Assembly: GCF_003719305.1 (NCBI RefSeq)
Contig: NZ_RARC01000007.1
Location: 1 to 64,000, forward strand
Source: Mycolicibacterium stellerae
GTDB lineage: Bacteria > Actinomycetota > Actinomycetes > Mycobacteriales > Mycobacteriaceae
DNA length: 64,000 nt
Direction of reading: 5' to 3'
Shown: piece by piece, positions 21,709-31,556 of the stretch
Layout of the letters: each line of letters begins with the position of its first letter
How positions within the stretch are numbered: position 1 is the first letter of the stretch
Made by a program: the position numbers and the translations under genes
Notes under the pieces: generated by a model
The model's input: only the letters and a program-made list of their open reading frames with translations
Told to the model about the DNA's origin: nothing
Databases searched by the model: none

Positions 21709-22671
21709 CTAGGTCGGGGGCTGGAAAGGCTCGGCGTTCCTCGTCATGCCTGCCGCGCGGCCCTTACCCGCAATCACCAAAGCCATCTTGCGGCTGGCCT
21801 CGTCGATCATCTCTTCGCCGAGCATCACCGCGCCGCGCGCACCGCCCTCGCGCGAGGTATGCCATTCATAGGCCTCGAGAATCAGCTCCGCGTGGTCGTA
21901 GTCGTCCTGACGGGGACTGAAAATCTCGTTGCCCGCGGCGATCTGGTCCGGGTGCAGCACCCACTTGCCGTCATAGCCCAGCGCCGCCGACCGGCCCGCC
22001 ACCCGCCGGAACGCATCAACGTCGCGCACTTTCAGATACGGGCCGTCGATCGCGAGCACGCCGTTGGCGCGCGCGGCGATCAGGATCCGCATCAGCACGT
22101 GGTGATGCGCGTCGCCGACGTCATACCCCTCGGGCTGCTCGCCCACCTCGAGCGTGCGCATGTTCAGGCTGGCCGCCATATCCGCAGGGCCGAGCACCAG
22201 CGCCTGCACCCGCGGTGCCGCCGCGATCGCATCGATATTCGTCAGCCCCTGCGCGTTCTCGATCTGCGCCTCGACGCCGATCCGGCCGACCGGAAGGCCG
22301 TGCGTCGTCTCCAACTGGCTCAGCAGCAGATCGAGCGCGGTGATGTGGGATACGTCGGTGACCTTCGGCAGCACGATGACATCGAGTGACGCGCCTGCGG
22401 TGGACACCACCTCGATGGTGTCGCTGTGGGTCCACGGCGTCGTCCAGTCGTTGACCCGTACCCCGCGCAGCTGTCCGGCCCAGCCCGATTCGGCCAGTGC
22501 CCTTGCCGCCTGGGTGCGTGCCTGTCCTTTGGCTTCCGGTGCGACGGCATCCTCCAAGTCGAGGAACACCTCGTCAGCGGGCAGGGTTTTCGCCTTCTCG
22601 ATCATCTTGGCGCTGCTGCCGGGAACCGAAAGGATCGTTCGGCGGGGTCGATACCGGTTTTCCACAACCAC
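21709..22671 (-). CDS. CitE/HpcH-type CoA-ester lyase
   Basis: Member of the HpcH/HpaI aldolase/citrate-lyase beta-like superfamily; candidates are malyl-CoA lyase, (3S)-malyl-CoA thioesterase or citramalyl-CoA lyase. Seen: SVPGSS near the N-terminus, DLEDAV with the acidic metal ligand, the VRVN strand, EAQIEN, GPADMAAS and HPDQI. All fit a Mg-dependent TIM barrel. About 320 residues. I favour GTG 22671 with AAAGG upstream. The ATG at 22692 is possible but lies within the start codon of the divergent gene. The exact substrate cannot be decided. Confidence 0.85.
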   Translation of the reverse strand: MVVENRYRPRRTILSVPGSSAKMIEKAKTLPADEVFLDLEDAVAPEAKGQARTQAARALAESGWAGQLRGVRVNDWTTPWTHSDTIEVVSTAGASLDVIVLPKVTDVSHITALDLLLSQLETTHGLPVGRIGVEAQIENAQGLTNIDAIAAAPRVQALVLGPADMAASLNMRTLEVGEQPEGYDVGDAHHHVLMRILIAARANGVLAIDGPYLKVRDVDAFRRVAGRSAALGYDGKWVLHPDQIAAGNEIFSPRQDDYDHAELILEAYEWHTSREGGARGAVMLGEEMIDEASRKMALVIAGKGRAAGMTRNAEPFQPPT

Positions 22672-22677
22672 ACTCTC

Positions 22678-22690
22678 TACCCTTTGAGTC
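22678..22690 (+). promoter_or_regulatory. leaderless -10 element TACCCT
   Basis: TACCCT, seven bases, then ATG 22691 without a Shine-Dalgarno. The element lies inside the 5' end of the divergent CitE-like gene region, so the two promoters overlap. Confidence 0.55.
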
Positions 22691-23986
22691 ATGGCGGCGG
22701 TGAACAGGGTCTACGTAGCCCGACTTGCGGGAATGGTGGTCTTGGGCCCCGACGGCGAGTCCATCGGTCGTGTCCGCGACGTGGTGATCAGCATCAGCAT
22801 CGTCCGCCAGCAACCCAGGGTTCTCGGACTCGTCGTCGAACTGCTCACCCGCCGACGCATCTTCGTGCCCATCGGGCGGGTCACCGCGATCGATCCCAGC
22901 GCCGTCACGCTGATCACGGCCAATGTCTCGTTGCGCAAATTTTCGCAGCGGCCCGGCGAGGTGCTGGTGCTCGGCCAGGTGGTCGAGACCCGCGTCCGTG
23001 TCGACGATCCCGACCTGCCGGAACTCGACGGGGTTGACGTCGTCGTGATCGATCTGGGCATTCAGCAGTCACGGACCCGCGACTGGCTGGTCACCAAGGT
23101 CGCCGTGCGGCCGCTGGGGCGCCGGCTGGGCCGCCGCAGGAACATCGACATCGTCGACTGGCAGCGGGTGCACGGCTTGACGCCGTCTGGGCTGGCGATG
23201 CCCGGGCAGGGCGTGGCCCAGCTGCTGGAACAATTCCAGGGGCAGCGCCCGATCGAGGTGGCCGAGGCGATCCGCGAGCTGCCGGAGAAACGTCGATTCG
23301 AGTTGGTCAGAGCCCTCGACGACGAACGGCTCGCCGACGTGTTGCAGGAGCTGCCCGAAGAGGAGCAGGCCAACATGCTGCGCCAGCTGGAGCCGGAACG
23401 GGCGGCCGATGTGCTCGAGGCGATGGATCCCGACGATGCGGCCGATCTGCTTGGCACGATGACCCCTGCCGATGCCGAGCTGTTCCTGCGCCGGATGGAT
23501 CCAGAGGATTCCGAAGACGTGCGTCGCCTGCTTGCTCACTCGCCCGACACCGCAGGCGGTTTGATGACCTCCGAGCCGATCGCGATCGCGCCGGACACCA
23601 CCGTCGCCGAGGCGCTGGCCCGCGTGCGCGACCCCGATCTCACCCCGGCGCTGGCCTCGCTGGTCATCGTGGTGCGGCCACCGACGTCGACGCCGACCGG
23701 CCGCTACCTCGGTTGTGTTCACCTGCAGCGGCTTCTCCGTGAGCCGCCCGCCGCTCTGGTCGGCGGCATCCTCGACACCGACCTGCCCTATCTGGGCCCC
23801 GAGGACCCGCTGACTGCCGTCACCCGGTACTTCGCTGCCTACAATCTGGTCTGCGGGCCGGTGGTAGACGACGAAAACCACCTGTTGGGCGCGGTATCCG
23901 TCGATGACGTGCTCGACCATCTGCTGCCCGACGACTGGCGCGAGCGCGAGGAACCTGAAATGTCGAGCACCGAGGGCGGCACATGA
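22691..23986 (+). CDS. MgtE-N/CBS domain protein (Rv1232c-like)
   Basis: 431 residues, soluble. The N-terminal ~160 residues contain two PRC-barrel-like halves (RVYVARLAGMVVLGPDG; QSRTRDWLVTKVAV). Next is an MgtE N-terminal superhelical domain (~175-280) with repeats such as DERLADVLQELPEEEQANMLRQ. A CBS-domain pair follows (~285-415). The magnesium channel part of MgtE is absent, so it is more likely a sensor or regulator than a transporter. The stop overlaps a short coupled ORF that leads into the DUF1003 gene. It matches Rv1232c in place and length (about 435). Confidence 0.85.
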   Translation: MAAVNRVYVARLAGMVVLGPDGESIGRVRDVVISISIVRQQPRVLGLVVELLTRRRIFVPIGRVTAIDPSAVTLITANVSLRKFSQRPGEVLVLGQVVETRVRVDDPDLPELDGVDVVVIDLGIQQSRTRDWLVTKVAVRPLGRRLGRRRNIDIVDWQRVHGLTPSGLAMPGQGVAQLLEQFQGQRPIEVAEAIRELPEKRRFELVRALDDERLADVLQELPEEEQANMLRQLEPERAADVLEAMDPDDAADLLGTMTPADAELFLRRMDPEDSEDVRRLLAHSPDTAGGLMTSEPIAIAPDTTVAEALARVRDPDLTPALASLVIVVRPPTSTPTGRYLGCVHLQRLLREPPAALVGGILDTDLPYLGPEDPLTAVTRYFAAYNLVCGPVVDDENHLLGAVSVDDVLDHLLPDDWREREEPEMSSTEGGT

Positions 23987-24056
23987 GCGAAGCTTGCGAG
24001 CGAATCATCAGCCCTGAATGTGGCGGCCTCGCTTGCGAGGGCGGCACATGAGCGAA
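23971..24056 (+). repeat. MIRU-like insertion between two genes
   Basis: A 65-bp unit separates the Rv1232c-like stop from the DUF1003 start. It is bordered by a 21-bp direct repeat (23971-23991 and 24036-24056) containing GGGCGGCACATGAGCGAA. It holds an inverted repeat CTCGCTTGCGAG (24028-24039). Both junctions are ATGA overlaps. Mycobacterial interspersed repetitive units (MIRUs, Supply and colleagues, 1997) were described as entering exactly such stop/start overlaps in operons. Confidence 0.65.
23983..24051 (+). CDS. 22-codon coupling ORF in MIRU-like unit
   Basis: Reads MSEACERIISPECGGLACEGGT. Its ATG overlaps the stop of the MgtE-N/CBS gene (ATGA) and its TGA overlaps the ATG of the DUF1003 gene (ATGA). 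It begins with the same three residues, MSE, as the downstream gene. Probably a translation bridge keeping the downstream gene coupled, not a functional peptide. Confidence 0.5.
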   Translation: MSEACERIISPECGGLACEGGT

Positions 24057-24620
24057 CTGACTGCGCGCCAGCGTCTCGACACCCCGCGCGCGTCACCGCG
24101 CCGATTCTCGTTCACCGTCGACGCCGAGACCGTCGGCCAATTCAGTGAATCCATCGCCCGATTCCTCGGCACCGGGCGCTTCCTGCTGTGGCAGACGATC
24201 CTCGTCGCCGTCTGGATCTCCCTGAACTTGTTCGCGGTCAAGCTGCGCTGGGATCCCTACCCGTTCATCCTGCTCAACCTGGCCTTCTCGACGCAGGCCG
24301 CTTACGCGGCGCCACTGATCCTGCTGGCCCAGAACCGGCAGGAGAACCGCGACCGCGTGTCGCTGGAAGAGGATCGTCGCCGGGCCGAACAGACCAAGGC
24401 CGACACCGAGTACCTGGCGCGCGAGCTCGCCGCGCTGCGGCTGGCTGTCGGCGAGGTCGCCACCCGCGACTACCTGCGCCGCGAACTCGACGAGCTGCGC
24501 GACATCCTGAACGAATTGCGGCCGACGGGATCCGCCGACGGCGACAGCGACAGCGCTGGCACGGGCACGGGCGCCGGCAAATCCCATACCAGCGAACGTC
24601 GAGCCAAAAAGCTCAGTTAA
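24048..24620 (+). CDS. DUF1003 family membrane protein (Rv1231c-like)
   Basis: 190 residues. Two hydrophobic helices (~43-63 LLWQTILVAVWISLNLFAV and ~71-95 with FILLNLAFSTQAAYAAPLIL) are separated by a short loop with WDPYPF. These features are typical of DUF1003. A charged, probably coiled-coil stretch (~100-160, QNRQENRDRVSLEEDRRRAEQTK) follows, with a Gly/Ser-rich basic end. ATG 24048 follows GAGGG and overlaps the short coupling ORF. Function unknown. Confidence 0.85.
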   Translation: MSELTARQRLDTPRASPRRFSFTVDAETVGQFSESIARFLGTGRFLLWQTILVAVWISLNLFAVKLRWDPYPFILLNLAFSTQAAYAAPLILLAQNRQENRDRVSLEEDRRRAEQTKADTEYLARELAALRLAVGEVATRDYLRRELDELRDILNELRPTGSADGDSDSAGTGTGAGKSHTSERRAKKLS

Positions 24621-24665
24621 CCCAGGCCAAGCATTGTTGTAACACGCCTGCGGCCGACTAGGTAT

Positions 24666-24681
24666 GGTGACTTGGTTCACA
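24666..24681. promoter_or_regulatory. Crp-like site upstream of transglycosylase
   Basis: GGTGACTTGGTTCACA differs at one position from the Crp consensus TGTGA-N6-TCACA and is an inverted repeat (GTGA/TCAC). It lies 26 bases before the GTG at 24708. In M. tuberculosis, Crp (Rv3676) controls the cell-wall resuscitation factor RpfA, so control of another cell-wall enzyme is plausible. Confidence 0.6.
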
Positions 24682-24707
24682 AGCCAACTCGAACCTAGGA
24701 CAGTTGA

Positions 24708-26054
24708 GTGCACGTAGGGCGAGGGACCGCTCTCGCGGCAGTGCGCAGCCGCGCTGCGCGGGTGATGCGCTCACCCGCGCTGGGCATTGTCGCCATCACC
24801 CCCATCGTCTTCGCCGGAGCGGTCGGCGCCTCGCCGACGACGGCGGCACCCATTCGCGATGCCGCGGTGACACCGTTGGCGGCCGTCGCCCTGTCGAACA
24901 TCGATCCGTCCGGCCCCTCGGTCGTGGCGGCCACCAAGACACCGACGGCGTTCCACATTGCCTCCACCACCAACATCTCCGGCCCGCCACCCGCTGTGGT
25001 GGTGAGTTCGCCTGGCACGCTTCGCATTCCGATGATCGCCCTGAACGCGTATCAGAACGCCGAGCGAATGATGGCCGCTTCGTACCCGGGCTGTGGTATC
25101 AGCTGGAACCTGCTCGCAGGCATCGGGCGAATCGAGTCGATGCACGCCAACGCGGGCGCAACCGATGCGTCAGGCTCCGCGGTGCGGCCCATCTACGGGC
25201 CCTCGCTGGACGGCACATTGCCCGGCAACGAGGTCATCGAGCTCAGTCGAAGCACCAACCGGGTCACCTACGCAAGGGCGATCGGTCCGATGCAGTTCCT
25301 GCCTGGCACCTGGTCGCGTTACGCCTCCGACGGCAACGGCGACGGCAAGGCCGACGTGCAGAACGTGTTCGACGCCAGCCTGGCCGCGGCCCGCTACCTG
25401 TGCAGCGGCGGGCTGAACCTGCGCGATCAGTCGCAGGTGATGACCGCAATCCTGCGCTACAACAACTCGATGGCGTACGCACAGAACGTGCTGGGCTGGG
25501 CGGCCGCCTATGCGACCGGGGTCGTGCCGGTGGACCTGCCTCCGATCACCGGGCCGATTCCGCCGATCGCCGATATGCACCTGGACAACTACCAGGGCCT
25601 TGGACCCGGCTTGCCGATGAACGTGCTCGGCCTGCCCGCCGACGATCCGCTCGCGATGGTCCCGTTGGTCAGCATGGGCCGCACCGACGTCGCAGGCCAG
25701 ATGATGTTCGGGCCACTTCCTGGGCCGGCGCCGGAGGCAGGAATGCCGGGGATGCCCGGGATGACCATGCCGGGACCCGCACAGGGGCTGCCGCCGGGGA
25801 TGGTGCCGCCGGAGCAGAACTGCGCGGTGTTCTGCATCGGCACCAATCCGCCTGCTGCGGTGCAGCCACAGCTGCCACCTGAGGCGCTGCCCCCTGGCGT
25901 GATCCCGCCGCCCGCTGCGCCGCCCGAGCTCGCTCCAGGCCCGGCCGCCGAACTCGCGCCACCACCGCCGCCGCCTGCCGGTGCTCCTCTGGAGCCGGTT
26001 CCCCCGCTGCTCGGTCCGCAGGGCGTGGGGCCTGCGCCTGGCCCGCCCGCCTGA
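24708..26054 (+). CDS. secreted lytic transglycosylase (Rv1230c-like)
   Basis: Exported peptidoglycan lytic transglycosylase of the MltB/SLT type. The N-terminal signal/anchor is at ~22-41. The catalytic Glu143 lies in GIGRIESMHANAG, followed by AIGPMQFLPGTW (~191-202) and AILRYNNS, which define the fold. The DGNGDGKADVQN segment resembles a Ca-binding loop. The last ~150 residues are Pro/Gly/Met-rich and low in complexity. The GTG start at 24708 has AGGA upstream. It stands alone behind a Crp-like site and just upstream of mrp, as Rv1230c does. Confidence 0.9.
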   Translation: MHVGRGTALAAVRSRAARVMRSPALGIVAITPIVFAGAVGASPTTAAPIRDAAVTPLAAVALSNIDPSGPSVVAATKTPTAFHIASTTNISGPPPAVVVSSPGTLRIPMIALNAYQNAERMMAASYPGCGISWNLLAGIGRIESMHANAGATDASGSAVRPIYGPSLDGTLPGNEVIELSRSTNRVTYARAIGPMQFLPGTWSRYASDGNGDGKADVQNVFDASLAAARYLCSGGLNLRDQSQVMTAILRYNNSMAYAQNVLGWAAAYATGVVPVDLPPITGPIPPIADMHLDNYQGLGPGLPMNVLGLPADDPLAMVPLVSMGRTDVAGQMMFGPLPGPAPEAGMPGMPGMTMPGPAQGLPPGMVPPEQNCAVFCIGTNPPAAVQPQLPPEALPPGVIPPPAAPPELAPGPAAELAPPPPPPAGAPLEPVPPLLGPQGVGPAPGPPA

Positions 26055-26108
26055 CCGGAGTCCCGCCCGCGCGCGAATCCGCCCGGATGACGCCGCCTAC
26101 ACTCGGCG

Positions 26109-27251
26109 GTGATGTCAGAACGTCCTGAGCTTCAGACCGCGGTCCGCGCCGCGCTTGCCAAAGTGATCGACCCCGAGTTGCGGAGGCCGATCACCGAACT
26201 CGGCATGGTCAAGAGCGTCGACGTGGACGCCGACGGCGGCGTGCATGTCGAGATCTATCTGACCACTGCGGCGTGCCCGAAGAAGGCCGAGATCTCCGAG
26301 AAGGTCACCGCGGCGGTCGCCGACGTGCCTGGCACGGGTGGCGTCAAGGTGAGCCTCGACGTGATGAACGACGAGCAGCGCACCGAACTGCGCAAGCAAT
26401 TGCGCGGCGACGCCCGCGAACCCGTCATCCCGTTCGCCCAGCCCGGCTCGCTGACACGGGTGTATGCGGTGGCGTCCGGCAAGGGCGGGGTCGGTAAGTC
26501 CAGCGTGACGGTGAATCTCGCGGCGGCGATGGCGACCCGCGGGCTGTCGGTCGGCGTGCTCGACGCCGATATCTACGGGCATTCGATTCCGCGGATGATG
26601 GGCACCGACGAACGCCCCACCCAGGTCGAGTCGATGATCCTCCCGCCGATCGCCCACGACGTGCGGGTGATCTCGATCGCCCAGTTCACTTCGGGCAATA
26701 CGCCGGTGGTGTGGCGCGGGCCGATGTTGCACCGAGCACTTCAGCAGTTCCTGGCCGACGTGTATTGGGGCGATCTGGATGTGCTGCTGCTCGATCTGCC
26801 GCCGGGCACAGGCGATATCGCGATCTCGGTGGCGCAGTTGATCCCCGGGGCCGAGATTCTCGTGGTGACGACACCGCAACTGGCGGCGGCCGAAGTCGCC
26901 GAACGGGCAGGCGCGATCGCGCTGCAAACCCGTCAACGCATCGTCGGCGTGGTGGAGAACATGTCGGGGCTGGTACTGCCCGACGGCACGACGATGCAGG
27001 TGTTCGGTGAGGGCGGCGGTCGCCAAGTCGCGGAGCGGCTGACGACGGCTGTCGGCGCTGACGTGCCGCTGCTCGGCCAGGTGCCGCTGGATCCCGCGCT
27101 CGTCACCGCAGGCGACTCCGGGGTACCGCTGGTGCTGAGCGCACCGGATTCGGCTGCGGGCAAGGAGTTACGGAGCATCGCCGACGCGATCTCGAGCCGC
27201 AAGCGCGGGCTCGCAGGCATGTCGCTTGGCCTCGACCCCGCCGGTCGCTGA
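26109..27251 (+). CDS. mrp: Mrp/ApbC-type Fe-S carrier ATPase
   Basis: Iron-sulphur cluster carrier P-loop ATPase, Rv1229c homologue. An N-terminal MIP18/DUF59 domain (~10-85) with the TAACPKK segment precedes the deviant Walker A GKGGVGKSS (~124-132), the switch DADIYGHS and DLPPGTGD. The C-terminal CXXC motif that binds the bridging cluster in E. coli/Salmonella Mrp is not present (ENMSGLVLPDG instead). TACACT ends five bases before GTG 26109, suggesting a leaderless start. ATG 26112 is the alternative. 379-380 residues. Confidence 0.92.
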   Translation: MMSERPELQTAVRAALAKVIDPELRRPITELGMVKSVDVDADGGVHVEIYLTTAACPKKAEISEKVTAAVADVPGTGGVKVSLDVMNDEQRTELRKQLRGDAREPVIPFAQPGSLTRVYAVASGKGGVGKSSVTVNLAAAMATRGLSVGVLDADIYGHSIPRMMGTDERPTQVESMILPPIAHDVRVISIAQFTSGNTPVVWRGPMLHRALQQFLADVYWGDLDVLLLDLPPGTGDIAISVAQLIPGAEILVVTTPQLAAAEVAERAGAIALQTRQRIVGVVENMSGLVLPDGTTMQVFGEGGGRQVAERLTTAVGADVPLLGQVPLDPALVTAGDSGVPLVLSAPDSAAGKELRSIADAISSRKRGLAGMSLGLDPAGR

Positions 27252-27310
27252 CAACATCATCCGCGAAACGACAATCCGGGCGGCCCCTACTCGAAGTTCC
27301 GCTGCTGGAA

Positions 27311-27323
27311 TACAGTTTCGCGG
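27311..27323 (+). promoter_or_regulatory. leaderless -10 element TACAGT
   Basis: TACAGT, seven bases, then ATG 27324, with no Shine-Dalgarno nearby. Confidence 0.5.
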
Positions 27324-28157
27324 ATGGATTCTGAACAAGTCATCCGAATTGCGCTGACGGTCGTCACGCCGATTCTGACGGCGGGTATCGGGATCGTCGC
27401 GCTGGTGATCGGCGACTGGCGTGAACGCAGAACGCAAGCCGGACGGCGCAAGCTTTCGTTCGAAGATGCCAGCAGGCAGGTGGAGTTCGCCGCTGACTGG
27501 TTCAAGGCCAGCAAGGAGATAGCACCGCACGCCGAAGCGGAAGCCGCCGCCCGAGCGCAGGCCTGGCTCGATGAGGCGACCGAACTCATCACCGAGACCA
27601 AGCCACCGCCGCCCGAGGAAGAGAGGCGGTCGGTCACCGTCCGCCGGCTATTGCTGGCCTACCCGATGCAGCGTCGTGGCGCCCGAGTGCTGCGCGGCTT
27701 CTACTACTTTTTCCTCGGCATGGTGATTTTCCAGATTTCCGGGGCGCTGGCCGCCGCCTTCGGCAGGACGGACACACTCGGCGTTCCCAATTACTTCAGC
27801 GGTGGATTGATCTACGCCGACCTGCTCGGCATCGTCTTGTACACCCTCATCGCGATGGGCTTCCGGTTCTGGTCGCTGCGCGCCGAAGAATCACGAGCGC
27901 CCGCGCCGCGAGACCGAATGACGATCCGGCGCGCGTTGTTGTTCTATCGATTCACCGGGTCTCGGGCGAAGCTTGCCCGTTTCGTCTTCCACCTTTGGGT
28001 GCTGTTCACCATCATCGTCGTCGTGGCGACGGTGGTGAGCAGTGTCGACGACCCGAGGACGTTGCCGTCCAACCTCATCGCGATGCTCGGGTGGCTCGGC
28101 TGGGCGGCGGGCATGCGATATTGGGCCGTCTCACGCGACGAACGGGCGAGGGCCTAG
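27324..28157 (+). CDS. hypothetical multi-pass membrane protein
   Basis: 277 residues, not recognised. One helix at the N-terminus (~9-29) is followed by a charged ~90-residue region, possibly helical ([19 protein letters not shown]). Then come four hydrophobic segments: ~127-147, ~166-184, ~232-253 and ~256-272. The start is probably leaderless. It occupies the place where M. tuberculosis has Rv1225c-Rv1228 between mrp and tatB, and resembles none I can name. Its stop overlaps the tatB stop on the other strand by four bases, so the two transcripts converge. Confidence 0.65.
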   Translation: MDSEQVIRIALTVVTPILTAGIGIVALVIGDWRERRTQAGRRKLSFEDASRQVEFAADWFKASKEIAPHAEAEAAARAQAWLDEATELITETKPPPPEEERRSVTVRRLLLAYPMQRRGARVLRGFYYFFLGMVIFQISGALAAAFGRTDTLGVPNYFSGGLIYADLLGIVLYTLIAMGFRFWSLRAEESRAPAPRDRMTIRRALLFYRFTGSRAKLARFVFHLWVLFTIIVVVATVVSSVDDPRTLPSNLIAMLGWLGWAAGMRYWAVSRDERARA

Positions 28158-28554
28158 GTCGCGTCGGTGTCGAACGGTGTCGCGAGCGGCTTGGTCGCAG
28201 GCGGCGGCGGCGGCGTCGGCTCCTGGGGGGCAGGCTGGACGGCGGGCTTGTTGGCTGTCTCGTCAAACCTGCCGGTGAAGATCGAATCGTCGCCGTCGAG
28301 AAGGTGTTTGGTCAACGCCGCGCGCGGCGTCATCCCGCGCAACTTTTGAAGCTCGCTCAACGGCTCGCGGAGGTCGTCGAACTCGGGGCCGAGGTCGTCA
28401 CGCAGTTGCTTGGTGGCCCCGCTGACGTAGTCGCGCGCCTGGCGCAGCGTGCCGGACGTCCAGCGGATGGCGCCGGGTAGCCGCTCGGGCCCGAGGATCA
28501 CCAGACCGGCGATCACCAGGACCAGCATCTCGCCCCAGCCGACGTTGGCGAACA

Positions 28555-28555
<1 letters not shown>
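28154..28555 (-). CDS. tatB: Sec-independent translocase subunit TatB
   Basis: Component of the twin-arginine translocase. N-terminal membrane helix ([17 protein letters not shown], ~7-23), the glycine-proline hinge ERLPGAIR, an amphipathic helix (~30-75), then a disordered Pro/Thr-rich tail ending in FDTDAT. 133 residues against 131 for Rv1224. The start overlaps the htrA stop (TAATG), so it is the last gene of sigE-rseA-htrA-tatB in order. Confidence 0.95.
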
Positions 28556-30117
<1,562 letters not shown>

Positions 30118-30513
30118 CTACCGGCGCTTGCGCCGGCCGCGGATCGAGCCATCAGCAAAGTCGGTCTGGTTATCTTCGGGGGGCTGGACCTGCGCAGTGT
30201 CCTGTGGGATCTGCGACAGCAGTCCAAGTAGCGAACTGGGAATGGCGATAGGACGGGAGTCTCGCAATGCGGAGCGGGCCTGACGCTGGGCGTCCACCTC
30301 GGCGGCGCACTGCGGGCACATCGAAAGGTGGTGCGCGGCGCGCAGGTGCGCGGTCATCCGTAGTTCACCGTCGGCGAAGGCGGCGACCGCCTCGGTGGAC
30401 AGGTGCTCGGTTGAGCCGAACTGACGTGGCCCTACCGGCGCATCGCTTTGCGAGGCGAACTGGGCGGGCAGCCAGGAGAACGCACGACGGAACACATGCC
30501 CTGGATCGGCCAT
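30118..30513 (-). CDS. rseA: anti-sigma-E factor RseA
   Basis: Cytosolic zinc-associated anti-sigma factor that sequesters SigE. The ZAS motif H62-xxx-C66-xx-C69 (HLSMCPQC) is intact. The rest is helical with a basic C-terminus (GRRKRR). I use ATG 30513: AGGAG is seven bases upstream, better placed than for GTG 30516. 131 residues. It follows sigE after 89 bases and precedes htrA, as in M. tuberculosis, where RseA is released by redox change and by phosphorylation/degradation. Confidence 0.93.
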   Translation of the reverse strand: MADPGHVFRRAFSWLPAQFASQSDAPVGPRQFGSTEHLSTEAVAAFADGELRMTAHLRAAHHLSMCPQCAAEVDAQRQARSALRDSRPIAIPSSLLGLLSQIPQDTAQVQPPEDNQTDFADGSIRGRRKRR

Positions 30514-30602
30514 CACCCCGCTCCTCTCGGCCCATCATCTTCGCGATAGACGGTGCTTCTTTGAATGTAGCGCGGGAAGCTGCACCCGACACCCGGGAAC
30601 GG

Positions 30603-31367
30603 TCAGGCTGACTGGGCCGTGTCGGCCGAGTGGAGTGCCAGATAGTCCCTCAGCGCCTGTCGACCACGGTGGATCCGGCTGCGCACGGTTCCCAGCTTCA
30701 CGTCGAGCGTTGCGCCGATTTCCTCGTAGGACAGACCTTCGATGTCGCACAGCACCACCGCCGCGCGGAACTCCGGCGCCAGCGAATCGAGGGCGGCCTG
30801 CAGGTCAGGGCCGAGCCGCGAGTCGTGGTAGATCTGCTCCGGGTTGGGTTCGTCGGCAGGCACCCGGTCGTAGTCCTCGGGCAGCGCTTCCATGCGGATG
30901 CGGCCACGCCTGCGGACCATGTCCAGGAACAGGTTGGTGGTGATGCGGTGCAGCCAGCCCTCGAACGTGCCGGGCTGGTAATTCTGCACGGACCGGAAGA
31001 CGCGGATGAAGGTCTCCTGGGTCAGATCCTCGGCGTCGTGCTGGTTGCCCGACAACCGATAGGCCAGGCGGTACACCCGGTCGGCGTGCTGACGCACCAG
31101 TTCATCCCATGACGGCATGGTGGAGTGGTCACCGGTGGCGTCGAAGACCGCGGTGCCCTGTGGCTCTTCGGAAGGCTCAACCCACTCCCCGTCGGTGTAC
31201 TGCTCGAGATGGGACATCGACACAGGGGTCAGATGGGGGGCCGTTGTGGTTGTGGTCGTCGGATCCTCCAGATCACAGCGTTCACCGCTTACCGGGAACG
31301 CGACATCGTTGGCAACACGACGATCGATTTGGTTATTCCCAGAGCGCCAGCGTCCGCCGTGTTCCAT
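30603..31367 (-). CDS. sigE: ECF sigma factor SigE
   Basis: Extracytoplasmic-function sigma factor for envelope and oxidative stress. Region 2 ([22 protein letters not shown] ... [12 protein letters not shown]) and region 4 ([30 protein letters not shown]) match M. tuberculosis SigE nearly residue for residue. The first ~60 residues differ, as expected for the variable N-terminus. I use ATG 31367 (254 residues; 257 in M. tuberculosis) with GGACGG upstream. In-frame codons up to 31451 are probably 5' leader. An ECF-type promoter at 31461-31485 suggests autoregulation. Confidence 0.95.
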   Translation of the reverse strand: MEHGGRWRSGNNQIDRRVANDVAFPVSGERCDLEDPTTTTTTAPHLTPVSMSHLEQYTDGEWVEPSEEPQGTAVFDATGDHSTMPSWDELVRQHADRVYRLAYRLSGNQHDAEDLTQETFIRVFRSVQNYQPGTFEGWLHRITTNLFLDMVRRRGRIRMEALPEDYDRVPADEPNPEQIYHDSRLGPDLQAALDSLAPEFRAAVVLCDIEGLSYEEIGATLDVKLGTVRSRIHRGRQALRDYLALHSADTAQSA

Positions 31368-31460
31368 GCGGTTACCGTCCCCGACCGTCGTGTGGTTGGC
31401 ATATGAGGCGACTGAACTTTCCCTGAGAAACCTGATTGTTACCCATCTCACGCTCGTTTT

Positions 31461-31485
31461 AACCAGGGCAAATCAAACGAGTTCC
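31461..31485 (-). promoter_or_regulatory. SigE/SigH-type promoter of sigE
   Basis: On the minus strand GGAAC (31485-31481) is followed by 17 bases and GTT (31463-31461). This fits the GGAAC-N16/17-GTT pattern of mycobacterial SigE and SigH promoters. Transcription would start near 31453, giving a leader of about 85 nt before ATG 31367. Confidence 0.55.
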
Positions 31486-31544
31486 ACGCGATTTCGGCGT
31501 CGTGGAGCGGGCGTGTCGCGGTGGTGGCGCAATGGCCACCGCTC

Positions 31545-31556
31545 TACGCTGCGGGC
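31545..31556 (+). promoter_or_regulatory. leaderless -10 element TACGCT
   Basis: TACGCT, six bases, ATG 31557. This supports starting the methyltransferase at 31557 instead of at an in-frame GTG 31521. Confidence 0.65.

Noticed and set aside
31400..31430. MprA-like direct repeat upstream of sigE
   Set aside because: CTCAG and TTCAG six bases apart are suggestive, but the consensus is too loose to claim without binding data.
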